Shown here piece after piece: positions 47,501 through 62,500 of a stretch of 64,000 nt of DNA. The first letter of the stretch is position 1. The number at the start of each line of letters is the position of its first letter. The notes beneath the pieces are model-generated. The model searched no databases, was not told the DNA's origin, and saw only the letters and a program-made list of their open reading frames with translations. This stretch comes from Antedon mediterranea (taxonomy: Eukaryota > Echinodermata > Crinoidea > Comatulida > Antedonidae): NCBI RefSeq assembly GCF_964355755.1, contig NC_092670.1, forward strand, positions 21,823,201 to 21,887,200, given 5' to 3'. Position numbers and translations under genes: made by a program.

Positions 47501-50500
47501 CTTTAAAAAGTGTGTTCACTAATGTAGATTTACCAAGACCACTGGCACCTGCGAATAAAACAAAAACATTTTTAATTTGTAAGAGTTTCCTAATAACCAT
47601 TTTCAACAAGACCCAAATCCCAGTGCATCTTTTTTACTATGGTAGTCTCACCGCAATGTATGTATACCTACCAAAGCAGTTTGAACTGATTTTTTAGATA
47701 ACCCGGTTTGAATCTATATCTAATCTTTCTTTTGTGAATTTTTTACCCAATTACTCATACTTTGATAACGTTTTTTTATATGAAACAACGCCAGAGGTCT
47801 GTGACCTGGAACAGTCAAACGTGAAGATCAGGGAAGCGTGCGTACAGTAATAAAACTACAGTTGTTATTGTATGAAAAAGAAGGTTAATAATACACCCTA
47901 AAATTAAATGTACAATATTCATAACCGAAAGAAAGTGCAATGGTTGGGAAACTTTTCATTGTATTTATAAACAGATAAATTGCTTGAAATACAATCAAAA
48001 TGATAGAAACTAATCTATTCAAAAGTTGTTGAGGTTCAATCGTGTTCAGGTTGTCAGGATTAGTTAATAGAAAATAAAAAAAGTCATGTCAGTATTTGGG
48101 ATGCAGTATTAGGACTTGCCGACGCCTACATTGTAATTGTTCTTACAATCTATTATTAGATTAGATAGAAGGAAAATCTTTGATTAATTAAAGTTGGTGA
48201 AACTTTAGGTTTCTTTAAGCTTCTATTGGCCACTAGGGTTTTACTGGAGCTTTTCTTGGAATAAGGCTGAATCAAACGAATTAATTCCATGAAAATTTTA
48301 ATTTAGTTGAATGATACAGCACATTTGGTAAATCTGATGTAGCCTTTGTGACCCAATTTGAGTATGACTCTGTGTCTAATATTGACTTCCAACCGTATAG
48401 TAGCACAACTACAACTAGCATGATGCTTGTAGCTTCTGATATCCTCAAGAACCAACAAATTGTCCCTTTAAGAGGGGTTGGATGTAGTGTTAAAATACAT
48501 CGTCATCTCACGGAAAGGTGTCCCCTTAATAGAGGCGTCTAAAAAGGGGCTCTCAGTAAATAGGTTTTAATTGGGTTTCAAGCGTTTGTTTAACACTGCA
48601 AATTAGGGTATAATAACCGTAACATCTTCAACATACTACAAACTATTATTACTTACCAACCATCATAATATTAAACTCAAATCCTCGTTTCAGTGCCTTG
48701 CGTCTGATCTGTTCTTGAATTGTATCGATTCCTACGTAGCCAGTTACTTCTGTCTTGAGGGCGCCCCATTCTGTTGTCTGAGCCATCGTCTCTGACATGA
48801 TTGTTACAAAATCAACAAATTTCAAATCCCCTGCAAATATATAAATAATATCATAATTTATAATGGGCTGTACAGTAGGTACAGAAGGCAAGAAGATTGT
48901 GGTAAGGAAAAAGAGATGAAACCTCAACCACAGCATCTTGGGGCAAAGGGCAACACTTCAACACTTTATTCACGATTTCTGAAAGGTTTAATAGTGTACA
49001 GTTGCTTTAATAACAGGATACATATTAATGGTGCATCCATATTTACAGTAAAAAAATATTATGATTTAATATAAAAAAAAAATTATTAAAGATGTATTGT
49101 CTCCCAAAAACATGAAAAATGAAAATTAATAAAAAAAAAAAGTTGTTGGCCTAGGAGTAGGCCATTTTGAAGTTTTAATAAAAAGGTTATTATTTCTGTA
49201 GCAAAAAAGAAAAAGACCCTAAAATAGTTGAATTCAGTTTTTTCAGTAAAATAATTTTTTTCTTTGATCCCATATTTGGTCAAAGTGAATAACTATTATA
49301 AAAATATTTTTTCAGGGGACAATATATCTTTAAAAAGGGAATGTTTTCATTTACCTTTACACAATAAATACAGTAGGGAATATTATTTATTATCTATACC
49401 TATGTTTCCTGTGACATAATATTTTTGTTTTTTTCAAGGCAAAATTTCAATTGGTGGAAATTTCAAAGGTACAAATGGAAATGGAAAGTCATTATGGAAA
49501 GCAATACAGTGTCATGTGATAATATAAACTTTTGAGAACAATAGGAATACTTGGAAATGATGATGTTCAACAACGCATGAATTATACATATGGACAAATA
49601 TTTACAATTTGTAGGTCACTTCGATCCCACTTAGGCTTAAAAAGTGTAATGCTTTGTTTTAACATAGAGGAAATAAATCTATCTATAAACCTTACCAGGA
49701 CCAACATTAGTTGTTTTGCTCAGTAGGCAAAAGCTAAACAATATTTTTCAAGCTAAAGCTCTATCTACACTATCAAACTATGCGACAAAACACATGTGAT
49801 GTGCCCTATGCGACAGATGTCATATCACTACCAAATTTGGGTGCATTGCTACCATATTTGGGCACATCACACTTTTTGTGACATATACTTTAATAGTGTA
49901 AATAAAGTAATTTTGTGATATGATGAACATTGCTAAATGAAAGAAAGCTGCACTTAACAAAAAAACATTTTTCTGCACTTTAAACTCACCCGCCTTTAAA
50001 AATATTTTAAGGTTTAAAAAAATTTGAACACCACACAAAATGAAAGTATAATAAAGTTAGAATGTTTATGTTATGTGCCGAAAAAGGGGTGAAGTTACTC
50101 TTTGCTGAACTATTAACCCTAATATTGCCTTAAGTCACAATATACTCATCCCTGGATAACATGACTTGTAAGAACCTGTACTAATTATGTGAGATTTAGC
50201 AGCAAATTCCATGTAACATAATATGCTAATCATAAAATGTGTTGCTAGCCGCTCATTGCCACAGGCAACTAGAAATTGAGAAATTCTACAAATTCATATT
50301 TGCAACTATGATGACCAGAAAATTAAAATACCATTAGAATTACCTATTGATCATTATAAAATGTAATCTTAAAAGCAAACTCTCCAGACTGGACATCAAT
50401 GACCAGTCCAAGGGTGTCCAGTTTATAAAGTTCACTGTACTATGATCAAATGGCATTCTGTAATTTCATAATATTATTTTAGCATACAGGTGTTTGTAGA

Positions 50501-53500
50501 AAAATCCAAGTGTGGGTGGCAGTTTGAAAATACTGTAGAATTTGGATTTATGTATGGAGCGGCAAACATGACAAACTGTAATGTAACTTCTATTAGTAGG
50601 CATGTTAAGGAGCATATTTTAGGCAAATCCTTCAAATTGTGATAACATTTTGAAACTTTGCACAGTTATTCATTAGGGTGTCAAAAATATGAAATGGAAG
50701 GGTTGCACAAAATTTGGTCAGGGGAAAGCCGCCATTTTGGATTTCAAAATGGCGCACCTCAAATTTTCACTTGTCAGGTATATCTCTGCTAAAGAGGCAC
50801 CTTGAGTTCTGATTTTACCTGCAAAATATATGGTAGCGGGGTCACCAAACATATTGGTATAATTAACATTTGATTGCATGGCGGCCATGTTGGATTTCAA
50901 AATGGCGGATTTCAAATTTTCACTTTTCAGGTATATCTCTGCTAAAAAGGCACCTAGAATTCTGATTTTAGGTGCAAATTATAATTATGGTAATGGGGTC
51001 ACCAAACATATTGGTATAACTAACATTTTGATTGCATGGCGGCCATGTTGGATTTTAAAATGGCGGACTCCAATAACTTTTCAGGTATATCTCTGCTAAA
51101 AAGGTACACAGTGCTCTGATTTTAGGTGCAAATTATGTGGTAATGGGTCACCAAATATATTGCTATTTAACTAACATTTTGATTGCATGGCCAAAATGTT
51201 TCAGTACGGTGCCTACAGTTATAATTTTAGGTACAAAGTATAATATGGTATTGAGGTCAACAAACATATTGGTATAACGTCTTTGATTGCATGGCGGCCA
51301 TTTTGAATGTAGCTCAAACCTGGTAACCACACAGCTCTGTACATCATAAATCACTCTTTCTGCATTTACAGCGTCCAAGATCACAGTCGGTGTGTCACAG
51401 CGATTTGTGACATCTGAAAGTTCCGGCAATAAACTCCAAACTGGACTAAATTTGTTGCCGTCCTTCCTTCATCCCCAGTTTGCTGGTTCCTGTTCAACCC
51501 TGAATGCATCTAGACAGTTGTACCACTTTCTGGCTTGTAGAAAAGACTGTTTCACATGTTCTCTTAATGCCGCAGATGTTGGGGGGATATTTTCAATAGT
51601 CTGTAGTAAAAAGATATCGTCTTGCATCATTTACCTTCTTTCTACATAGTTACAACAAACTGTTCTAGATAATCTGTGTCACTAACATCCCCTACAGACA
51701 ATGACATCGTCTCAAATTCCTTTCCTTGAACAGATGAAGTTGTATCACAACTGCTAAAGGAATGAAAGAACAAGTAAGCGGCTGATGCTTGTGATCCAAG
51801 AGAAGTAATCTTGTGTATTGAGATATACTTCAAGTGCTTCCCCACTCCAAACTCGATCCAAAGCTCGTGGATGCCAGGTATTCTGTGGAAAGTTGACAAT
51901 GAAATAACAACAACATCACTGTCTACAGTCTTGACAAGAATGCACGGACAAATTTTAGCGGCATGTTTAACATGAACAAACATACGTTCATCTGCCTCTT
52001 CTATGTTACATGGCATCAGCGGTTTTATATTTACAGACTGGTTTGTTACAGCTCTGTCTCTCAGAGACCCTACAAACATTCCGTGATTTGTGTCAATGTT
52101 CTCTACTACTTCAGTTACAATTAATGAAACAACTCTGATTTGTTGTCATCATATCTCGAATATGTGGTCCAATTGTTGGGCATGCTCCCACTGGCTTTGA
52201 CGCCCTCCTTACACCAGAGCCGCGATTTGAACGCGTACTAGACTTTAAACCGTCGTTAGAGTATTTATCGAAAACCAAATCTGGTCACGTCACTGATCGA
52301 AGTTGATGGTCTATATATGGTTGTACGACAAAATGAAGCACCATTAGTTGCTGCCAAGGTGTTAGATGGACCAGCAATAATCAATATGCTCAGGCCCAAT
52401 GATTCGAAGACATTCATTGAGTATATATCAAGTAGCATACAACCATCAACTTCGATCAGTGACACGACTAGATTTGTTTTTCGATAGATACTTTAACGAC
52501 AGTTTAAAGTCTGGTACGCGTTCAAACCGCGTCTCTGGTGTAAGGAGGGTCGTTAAAGCCAGCGGGAGCTTGCCCAACAATTGGACCACATTTTTTAGAT
52601 TTGATGACAACAAATCAGAGTTGTTTTCATAACTGAAGTAGTAGAGAACATTGGCACAAATCACGGAATGTTTGTAGGGTCTTTGGGAGACAGAGCTGTA
52701 ACAAACCAGTAAATATACAATCGCTGATGCCATGTAACATAGAAGAGGCAGATGAACGTATGTTTGTTCACGTTAAACTTGCCGCTGAAATTTTCCACGC
52801 ATTGTCAAGACTGTACACAGTGATGTTGTTGTCAGCTTTCCACAGAATACCTGGCATCCACGAGCTTCGGATCGAGTTTGGAGTGGGGAAGCACTTGAAG
52901 TACATCCCAATACACGAGATTGCTTCTTCTCTTGGATCACAAGCATCAGCCGCTTACTTGTTCTTTCATACCATTAGCGGTTGTGATAGAACTTCATCTG
53001 TTTAAGGAAAAGGTAAAGCTACATTTAACGAGACTTTGAAAAAGATGCCATGTATGAATCCAGTTTTTGAGAGGATGTCATTGTCTGTAGGGCATGTTAG
53101 TGAAACAGACACAGATTATCTAGAACAGTTTGTTGTAACTATGTCTACTGCAGAACATTTAATGATGCAAGACGATATCTTTTTACAACAAGAGAAAGAC
53201 TATTGAAAATATCCCCCAACATCTGCGGCATTAAGAGAACATGTGAAACGGAAGCCAGGAAGTGGTACGACTGTCTAGATGCATTCAGGGTTGAACAGGA
53301 CCCAGCGAACTGGGGATAGAGGAAGGACGGCAACAAATTTTGTCTAGCTTGGAGTTCATTGCCGGAACTTTCAGATGTCACAAAGGTTTTAATTCGCTGT
53401 GGACACACCGACTGTGATCTTGGATGCTGTAAATGCAGAAAGAGTGATTTACGATTCACAGAGCTGTGTGGTTGCCAGGGAAAATGTGACCTGCAATAAG

Positions 53501-56500
53501 TGTCCGTGTTAAATGCATGTAATTATGAACATAAACAAATAGTGTAAAGCCAGTACGGGTTGAGCTACATTCAAAATGGCCGCCATGCAATCAAAGACGT
53601 TATACCAATATGTTTGTTGACCTCAATACTATATTATACTTTGTACCTAAAATTATAACTGTAGGTACCGTACTGAAACATTTTGAGTTCGCCATTTTGA
53701 AATTCAAAATGGCCGCCATGCAATAAAAATGTCAGTTAAATACCAATATGTTTGGTTACCCATTACCATATAATTGGCACCTAAAATCAGAACTCTGTGT
53801 ACCTTTTTAGCAGAGATACCTGAAAAGTGAAAATTTGAAGTCCGCCATTTTGAAATCCAAAATGGCCACCATGCAATCAAAATGTTAGTTATACCAATAT
53901 GTTTGGTGACCCCATTAACATATAATTTGCACCTAAAATCAGAACTCTAGGTGCCTTTTTAGCAGAGATATGCCTGAAAAATGAAAATTTGAAATCCGCC
54001 ATTTTAAAATCCAACATGGCCGCCACGAAATCAAAATGTTAGTTATACCAGTATGTTTGGTGACCCCGCTACCATATAATTTGCACCTAAAATCAGAACT
54101 CTAGGTGCCTCTTTAGCAGAGATATACCTAAAAAGTGAAAATTTGAAGTCCGCCATTTTGAAATCCAAAATGGCCGCCATGCAATTAAAATGTTAGTTAT
54201 ACCAATATCTTTGGTGACCCCATTACCATATAATTTGCACCTAAATTCAGAACTCTAGGTGCCTATTTAGCAGAGATATACCTGAAAAGTGAACAATTTG
54301 GGTCCGCCATTTTGAAATCCAAAATGGCGGCTTTCCCCTGACCAAATTTTGTGCAACCCTTCCATTTCATATTTTTGACACCCTAATGAATAACTGTGCA
54401 AAGTTTCAGAATGTTATCACAATTTGAAGGATTGGGTCACTTAACAGGCCTACTATATTAGGTAAGGTAAAATAAGTTAAAATATACTGTACATTCATGA
54501 ATACTGGCCAGAGTTTCTTATATCCACATGATACTACTATGCATCAATCCTGAACTTCAAGTATGGCTTAATATATCCACATCATTAAAGCAATACTGCC
54601 CTGTCAAATTCACAGATTTTGTTCAGACTTCTTATTTTTATGATAATGATATGTAATCTGTGAAATTCTTGCGAGTATTGAATCAATTATCCGAGCCTTC
54701 ATGAGTCATAATGAATCCCTTTGGTTTGATCTAGCTTGACAAGTTAAACGAGGGGTATTTGCTACACTTAGTATTCACTTTCATATTTCATTGCCCATGG
54801 CACTAACTTCTTTAGTTGCATTTCAATTATTCTGTACTTGGGTATCACATTTGTAAGTAGTTAAAATAGCAATATGCCAACTGTTAGGTACTGTAGGCGT
54901 GTATGTGCATTTATATATGAAGATACAGTACGGTAGATCCTATATTAAGGAGACAGATTTGGAAACCAACGAAATCGTCCCATTAATAAATAGGGGTGTC
55001 CTTTGAACAGGGGTGGGCAGTAGTGTTAAAGAATATATTGTCTCTCATTCACGTCACACAAAAGGGTTCCCTTGATAGCCATGTCCTAAATGGTTTAATG
55101 TGATATTTTATTGTAAAACATAAGCTCAAATCAAATGCAGGTGTAGTTCTCAAATATAAGCCCATGCTGACACAAGTCTCCAGATCTACTACTCTGCCAA
55201 CAACAAATCACTGACAATTGATAACTGAACAAAAGAAAGTCAGGCATGAACGGTTTGCCGTGTAATTGATTCTGAACACTGGGAAAATGGGAAGAGCTTC
55301 ATATGGGATAATATGGATGAGAAAGGGTAAACAGAAATAGTTAGGCAGCTGACATAACATTAAATACAATGTTGCAAAATTATTGATTTATTAATTAATC
55401 CGCATCAATAAACATTATGATTTAATTAACTGATTATCATCATAATAATAATAAAGAAACCTATACTATGATTTGAGATAGGCTTCTTTTCAAGATTACT
55501 TTTGTAAAACACAGGCTAATTTTATACCTCCATGTACAGAGGGCTTCTTTTCAAGGTGGGCTTCTTTTCGAGGTTGGCTTCTTTTCGAGGTTGGCTTCTT
55601 TTCGAGGTGGGTTTCTTTTCGAGGTGGGCTTCTTTTCAAGGTAGGCTTCTTTTCGAGTTTGTATAGAGTTGATGTGAAAAACAACATTGTAATAATCCAA
55701 AATAGTAATAGTAGTACTAAAAAGTACAAACACAGCTTCGTTAATTGTCATTGTCCTCATCTGTGACAATCATCACACAAGTGACTCACTTAACACACAC
55801 ATGTGCTCAACTCACGCAACAAATTTCCACATCCTTGTCTCTCAATAAGTACTGTACACACAGTCATGATATGAGTAAACTTGTATCAATGCTTGTATCA
55901 ATGGCTATCTGTTATGTAGCTTCACAAACACTTCTAATAGTAAATCTTAGAAAACCCTAATTTTTTATGAAACAAAGTGGTTTTATTACCGACTACCTCC
56001 AATTAAGGACCACTATAATTATAGTATTATTACTATAATTAATATAATCAATTCTGTTCTGGACCATCTAATTGAGGTACCGGTATTCTAAATCACTGGA
56101 AAACAATTAATACCAGCTTCAACTATTGGCCAGGAAGGCGTTTTTACCACCACAAAGTGATAATTCACAACTCTGTTTTATCTTAACCAGTCTGACAACA
56201 CATGATCATCAACAACACCACTAAACATTAGTTTAGCTTCCCTGCCTGCCATTTCAGAAGCCCAGTCTAAAAATGTCTTGCTTTACCTGTACAGTAATTC
56301 CGCTATGTCTAAACTCAATATGAACATCTGTTTCAGGCGAGTTAATAATAAATACTCATATTCAATTCTCACTAAATCCTTTTACAAGTAAATCTCAAGA
56401 TGTACTTGTGTTTGCAATGACAGATTCCTCAATTAAAATATGTGGATTAAGTCAGTCGGCAAATAAACTGTAAATAAGTATAAATATTTTAGGATATATT

Positions 56501-59500
56501 GAAAGTCATATGCCTGGTATTCCTATAAAACTATATTTGACATTCTCTCTTAGCTTTGGTTATAGTCGGCTCTCCCAACTTCAAATTCTTGAAAAAACTG
56601 GAAACTTTCCCTAAACAAGACTTCTTGATGTTCAAAAGGTCCAAATTATTTTTTTACACATTTGAAATACCAGAATTTCTGGAAAATGAAACCAATTAGA
56701 CTAGCCCTGGGTGTATTGGGAATTGACTATATTCTGCTGAAGTTAAACGATGAGGGATGCAAATACTATAGAAAAATCAGGATGAAGGGAAAGTTGAAAA
56801 AGAAAGAAAAAAAAAAAAGTATTTAAAACATTCAATATAATTTGGCCGTCTTTCTTCTCAACTACATCAAGTATGTTTATGCTCGAATACACTAAAAAAA
56901 AATGTTTTTTCCCATAGATAATTACAAAACATATCAAGAAACATTAGTTTCATTATTAGCTGAGTCACTTAAGGTTCTAAGGTTACAACCTTGTAATAAA
57001 CACAGTGTCATCAGTAGATAAATGAGATTCTTTGAAATGTCACCATAAGTGACATCTATTTAGCCATGACAATACTAATTGAATTACTGTATATACACTA
57101 GTAGTACTTTATCTCATCTTGAAGATTGACTTGGATTTTACAATCTAATCTATTTTTATAGATCTCTATATCCACGCTGATAATAATGCTGGTATTAGTT
57201 TTAAAGCACACAATGTAAAACCAGTGTTTGTTGGTGTTTTTCTTGACATTGGAACTTTGAGTAAACAACAGTTGGAAAACACAAAGTGGCTTAATAAATA
57301 CAGTACAATATGAAGTAACCAAGTTTTCTGCTGTTATTTTATTTGTTTATGCTCTACCTTGGTATTGAGCACTCTATCCTAACGGTCTGATAATTTCAAC
57401 CTAAATAAATATATATATATATATAAATAATGAAAAAAATATGGATGTAAATAATGTCAGACTAACTAGAGAATAAAACCACTTTTTTTGGTTTCTCACA
57501 CAAACATTTTGAATACAAAAGAATTACATACATAAATGAATGAATTAAAGTTAAACAATTTTTTAAATATCCCGTTCCAGTAGAAGTCGCTAACGTGACA
57601 TCACACAAACCATAAAGTAAACAAAATGTTCAACTTTAAAACAAAGGATGTGGTTATTTGTTAAAAGTTCAACACCATCAAACTTTCAATTAATTAAATA
57701 TTTAATATTAAAATATTCAAATTATGAAAATTAATATACAACTAAGACATTATTCACTGATGTGACACATTCAGTTTTTACTTTATACCTCAATGCACCT
57801 ACAGACCTACAAAATGATTCACATAATAATATTATATAAATCAATGACAAAATTATGTAGATATTGCTGTACATACATCACACATCTTCCCTATATTATA
57901 GCATTTTTTTTATTTATTTATTTTTTGCATACTGTATTTCAACATAAAATGACTTAATTATAAAGATACAAAATTGAAAGACTCACCAGTTAAGAGGATA
58001 CTGTAAAAACTATTCTCAGAAATCAGTCAGGGGTGTTGGCTTTAGAAACTGTATGGTAAAAAGTAGTACAACTTATACACAGCAGATGGAAACAGTCTGG
58101 CTAGCCAAGCCTTCTGGTGAATCACAAATCCACAGATATGACTGAATGCTTGAGTGAGCAGAGTCATGCATGATCGACTAATCATGGGCTAGTTCATTTA
58201 AAGAGTTATTACAAAGTGTGTCAAGAGAAATAAAAAAACTCCAGGTTCACATGGATCGTTAAAAAAAACACGATAAAAAACAAGAGAGAATTATAGTAAA
58301 AATCTTTTTAATGAAAAATTTATTTTAAATCGTGATTTTCAATTTTATGTGGCATGATTGAAGAGTTGCTGACACTTTACATAAATAATTTAGGACATTT
58401 AGCATCACAGGATTGGAATCTAGGACCATGGGAATGTATCGTACCGACCAAGCACTCCATGGATAGAAATGTACTTATTTGTACAAATAATCAATGTATA
58501 CGCACTGTAACAATACTATATTCAAATGACATGGTTTAGATCTTGGTTATACTAATATTACAGTAAAATAAGTGTCATTGTTAACTCTCTATTGACATTT
58601 AAAAAGATCCATTGGGAATGTTTTACTATGGCAACTTCATCACCCTGCATGACACAAGAGAGTAGATTTTTGCAAGTAGATTTATATTCATACATATTTC
58701 TATACTGTCAATTTAATATGTTTATGAAAGAAAAAAAAATCTGCTTTCTAGCTCAAATGTATTGTTATTTTATTTTCTCCCTATACATTTAGCTAAGCTT
58801 ACAGCATCAGCAATGTGTAGATTAATTTTTTATTTTTTTTTATTTATTTATTTTTTTTATTCACACTCATCCAACAGCGAGTAACTCGCCAATTACAGGA
58901 TGGATAAACTATTTAATAATTTATCGTGCTTATAAACTAAGTCTCATTTGAGGCTTAGGGAGTGGAGTTGAAAGAGTCATGAGTTACAATTAACAACAAA
59001 ATTACATACAACAAAATTCATACATTTCTAAGTCTATAGTAGAGTCAATTTGATATTATACAGTAACTGTTTATAGAAGAAAAAAGAATCTGTTTTCTAG
59101 CTCAAATGTACTGTTATTTTATTTTCTCTCGCTATACATTTAGCTAAGCCTACAGCGCATCAGTAATGTGTTTATACAAGCTTACAACTCAATCATTCAT
59201 CAATAAGACATGACTGCCTAGATGGTGTTGTTTCTACCCCCACAAACCACATCCCATCAGGCAAGGTTACAGGTGTTCTCATCTGGCTCAAGGGTCTTAC
59301 CACCAACAATATTGTTTATAATCACAATTTTAAAATGCTTCCTTATGGCCATCTCATCACCTAATCATAAATTTTAAACAACAACAACAAAATCGCAATC
59401 ACGATTCATAAAATCTTCCTTCTAGGAAATTCACACTGGATGGCAAAATGAAAGAAAAAAAAAATTCAATAATAAAGATTTTCCTTGTGTTTTGAGCAAG

Positions 59501-62500
59501 CTAATGGTTTTGGTATATTTTCCATCCCCACCATAATCCTCATGCAGTGATCTAAATGTTTACAAATCTTATATAGTTTACTTGAAATCAAATACCATTT
59601 CTAACTAAGGGACTTTGAAAGAATTATTGTACTGTACTTTTTCCCAAGGACATTGCTATAAATGTATACATATTTCAATGTGTAAATTTCACTTGTGATA
59701 AAAAAAAAGGTTGGCATTTAAACCAAAATATTGATTTAATAGACAAGAAACCAAGTGTTTCGATGCTGTATAAAAATGTATGTCAACTATATGTTCAGTA
59801 AAATAGACTCCTCCGGAACAGCTTCAAAATCCATTGACCTTTTTAAATTGTGCAAATTATCAATATTTAATGGAGCATTTGTAGTTGATTACATTTTAAT
59901 TCTTTAAGTGTTTCAATTGGTTTCCATTGAATGTCTCATTCTTTGAGGTTTTTATATTTCATTTCAACACATAACCTTTGAGGTTTTAAGATTTCCGGTT
60001 CATTCCTTAAATACCTTTTTAAAATTATTTTTTAATTATTTTAATTTAGCAACGGTAAATCAAAAAATTTAAATAATTTGTGTAAAGTGTCACCCTAACA
60101 GGGTGTCCTCCTGAATAAGGGTATTTAAAGAAGGAGTTCTGTAGAATTATAGTACAGTGGTAGTGTGTCTTCTCATACATGTATCTTGGGTGAACACATA
60201 GTAACTTGAGACGGTACTGCATTGTATTCAGGGGGAGTTTATATGATTCTGTTTCACACTTAAATATAGGGGATAACTCCAGTTCTAAGACCCATATGGT
60301 TTGAACAAGATTTTGAATTATACCTCTAGGAGTAGGAATTAGAAAATCCAGGAAGAGCCAGGCCAGCTAATATTAAGCAAAGTAGACAAGGAAGTGGTTG
60401 TTCCTGTTTTTAATTCATTTTAGGAAATATTAAATACTGCAGTAAATATATTGTAATCTTTAAGGAAAAGTGAGCATGTTGTTTTTAAATGAAATGCTCA
60501 GTAAAGAACATTCTTGTGATATCACCAGAGACCTGTAAAAAGCAGCATAGAGATTTGATGAAGATTATAGACTTTGTCTCGGCTTATAATAAATAGTTCC
60601 TTGGGTTTATTACATGACTGATAGGGACATTAATGTTACTGTACTTTGCTAAATAAAGCTCAATAAAAATGTACTTACCGTTCTTTCCGTTACGGTGTAC
60701 GTGAAAAGTGATATTATTATTGTCAAACGGAACCGGTTGAATACCGAGTAACTTGCGGACAAGCTGCGGTACAAGATTAACGTCAATAACACCTTTTTTT
60801 TCCTCGTCTGCCTCAAGAAACGATGCTTTCAGAACTGTTGGAGAAAACAAATATTACATCATTACCAAAAATTTAATCTTGAAAATTGTTAGTATTATCA
60901 GTTTTGTGCAAATGACATCTTTCTTTTCCAACTCGATCTAAATACCACAACGGCACCCTAAAAAATCACAGTACTATACCACAATGACATGTGGTTCACT
61001 ATTAGAGTAAGAAGATGTGAACACAGTACAGATAATACGATGAGCTGTTAAAAGAAATTAAATGAAGAATATAACTCATTGAAACTGACCATCTCTATGG
61101 ATTGATGCCTTTGTAAAACTCAAGTATGGTACAACAATACACAAGATACAAATGATACCAGCACAATGAAAGCAACTTGGTTATGATATCTAAAGTATTA
61201 ATAAATATGATTCATGCAGATAAACCACCTCCACACATAACCTTCTAATGTTATTCATCATTTGTGGTTTTCCAGAAACATGGTTTACTCAGCGAGAAGA
61301 AAACACAGTTATTATCATGTAATTCATATTTTATGAGTTTAATTTTGTTTGCCTCCAAGGACCTGGTTTTAAGTCTTGTGGTCTACCGATACAGATTTTG
61401 TGAACTTTGTTGTATCATTTTGACATTGAAATAATTGAATATAAATACACACTGGGGTAAATATCACAGGAATGATTTGTAAGCAATCATTTTAACAAAG
61501 AAAACGCATTTTAAACCAAGAGGTAAAATATCAATTAAGCCTACTAATATACTATGCCGCACAACATCAACATGGAGTAAGTCAGCCACTGTAGGCACGT
61601 AACTGCTGCACAACATCAACATGGAGTAAGTCAGCCACTGTAGGCACGTAATTGTTGCCGCACAACATCAACATGGAGGAAGTCAGCCACTGTAGGCATG
61701 TAACTGTTGCGTCAAAAAGTCGAGGAGCGTTTTTTGTAAGAAATATTTCTTGTTTTACTATGGATACTCCATAATAATTCTGAACTAAAAATTAAATGTA
61801 AAAAGTACTGTACATACAGTTAGTTATTAAACTAACCAATTTAGTATTGTCAATTAATAGTAACACACAGCTCAATAAGGAATATGGGTGATTCTAAATT
61901 ATCATTTAATTTTCATTCTACAATTAAGTGATACTTGTGATCAACTTTTAGTTTCAGAAATTTTATATATGGTGAAGTCAAGTAATAAGGGATAATGTTT
62001 TACTTCCTCAAAAAAAACGGAAATAAATAGTTTTACTTTATTGAGTTGAGAAGTTGAAGTGAGTCAGATTATGCATAGTAGGAAACTGAAATTAAGCACA
62101 AAAAAAAAATTATATTGAAAGTGGGTAAAAAGGCAACGCTGTCAATAATTTGATGTTTTGCCCAAGAATGCTGTAAGAATTAGGACTAACACACGACTTA
62201 GAGATCAGGTTTAAGTCTAACATTGCATAAATTAAAGCCTCGGTGCCTGCAAAGTTGAAATTGTGCTTCATTTATTGGGTTAAACATGAATAATGTTTAA
62301 TGCAAGTGTGGTATACAACATGAATTTAGCTGCAGAGCTTGAAGAAAAAACGAAATGCATCTTTAGTCTTCTATGGACAAGACAACCTTCCTCGTATGCA
62401 TAGATGTTCTCTTTGGACCTGTCAACCTCAAAAATCAAAACACTGCAGCAAGGATGCTGCTTATGAAGTGTAAGCATTGGCGCATTAATTTAAATCATGT

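Larger units (their letters stand above)
50594..54456. mobile_element. 3.9-kb inverted duplication of a repeated element (giant palindrome)
   Basis: The outer ends TAGTAGGC(A/C)TGTTAAG and the adjoining CCTTCAAATTGTGATAAC face each other. Each arm has ~155-bp subrepeats bounded by GCCATTTTGGATTTCAAAATGGC-like hairpins, then a degraded coding region. The arms meet near 52308 and 52441, separated by a unique spacer of about 134 bp. Lies in septin intron 2. Confidence 0.85.

Noticed and set aside
55496-55769. Lys-rich frames ([13 protein letters not shown])
   Set aside because: Generated by a 17-bp minisatellite, all frames cycling.
62280-62477. Minus-strand frame with [20 protein letters not shown]
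   Set aside because: Considered as an additional septin upstream exon, but there is no good acceptor/donor pair and no motif.
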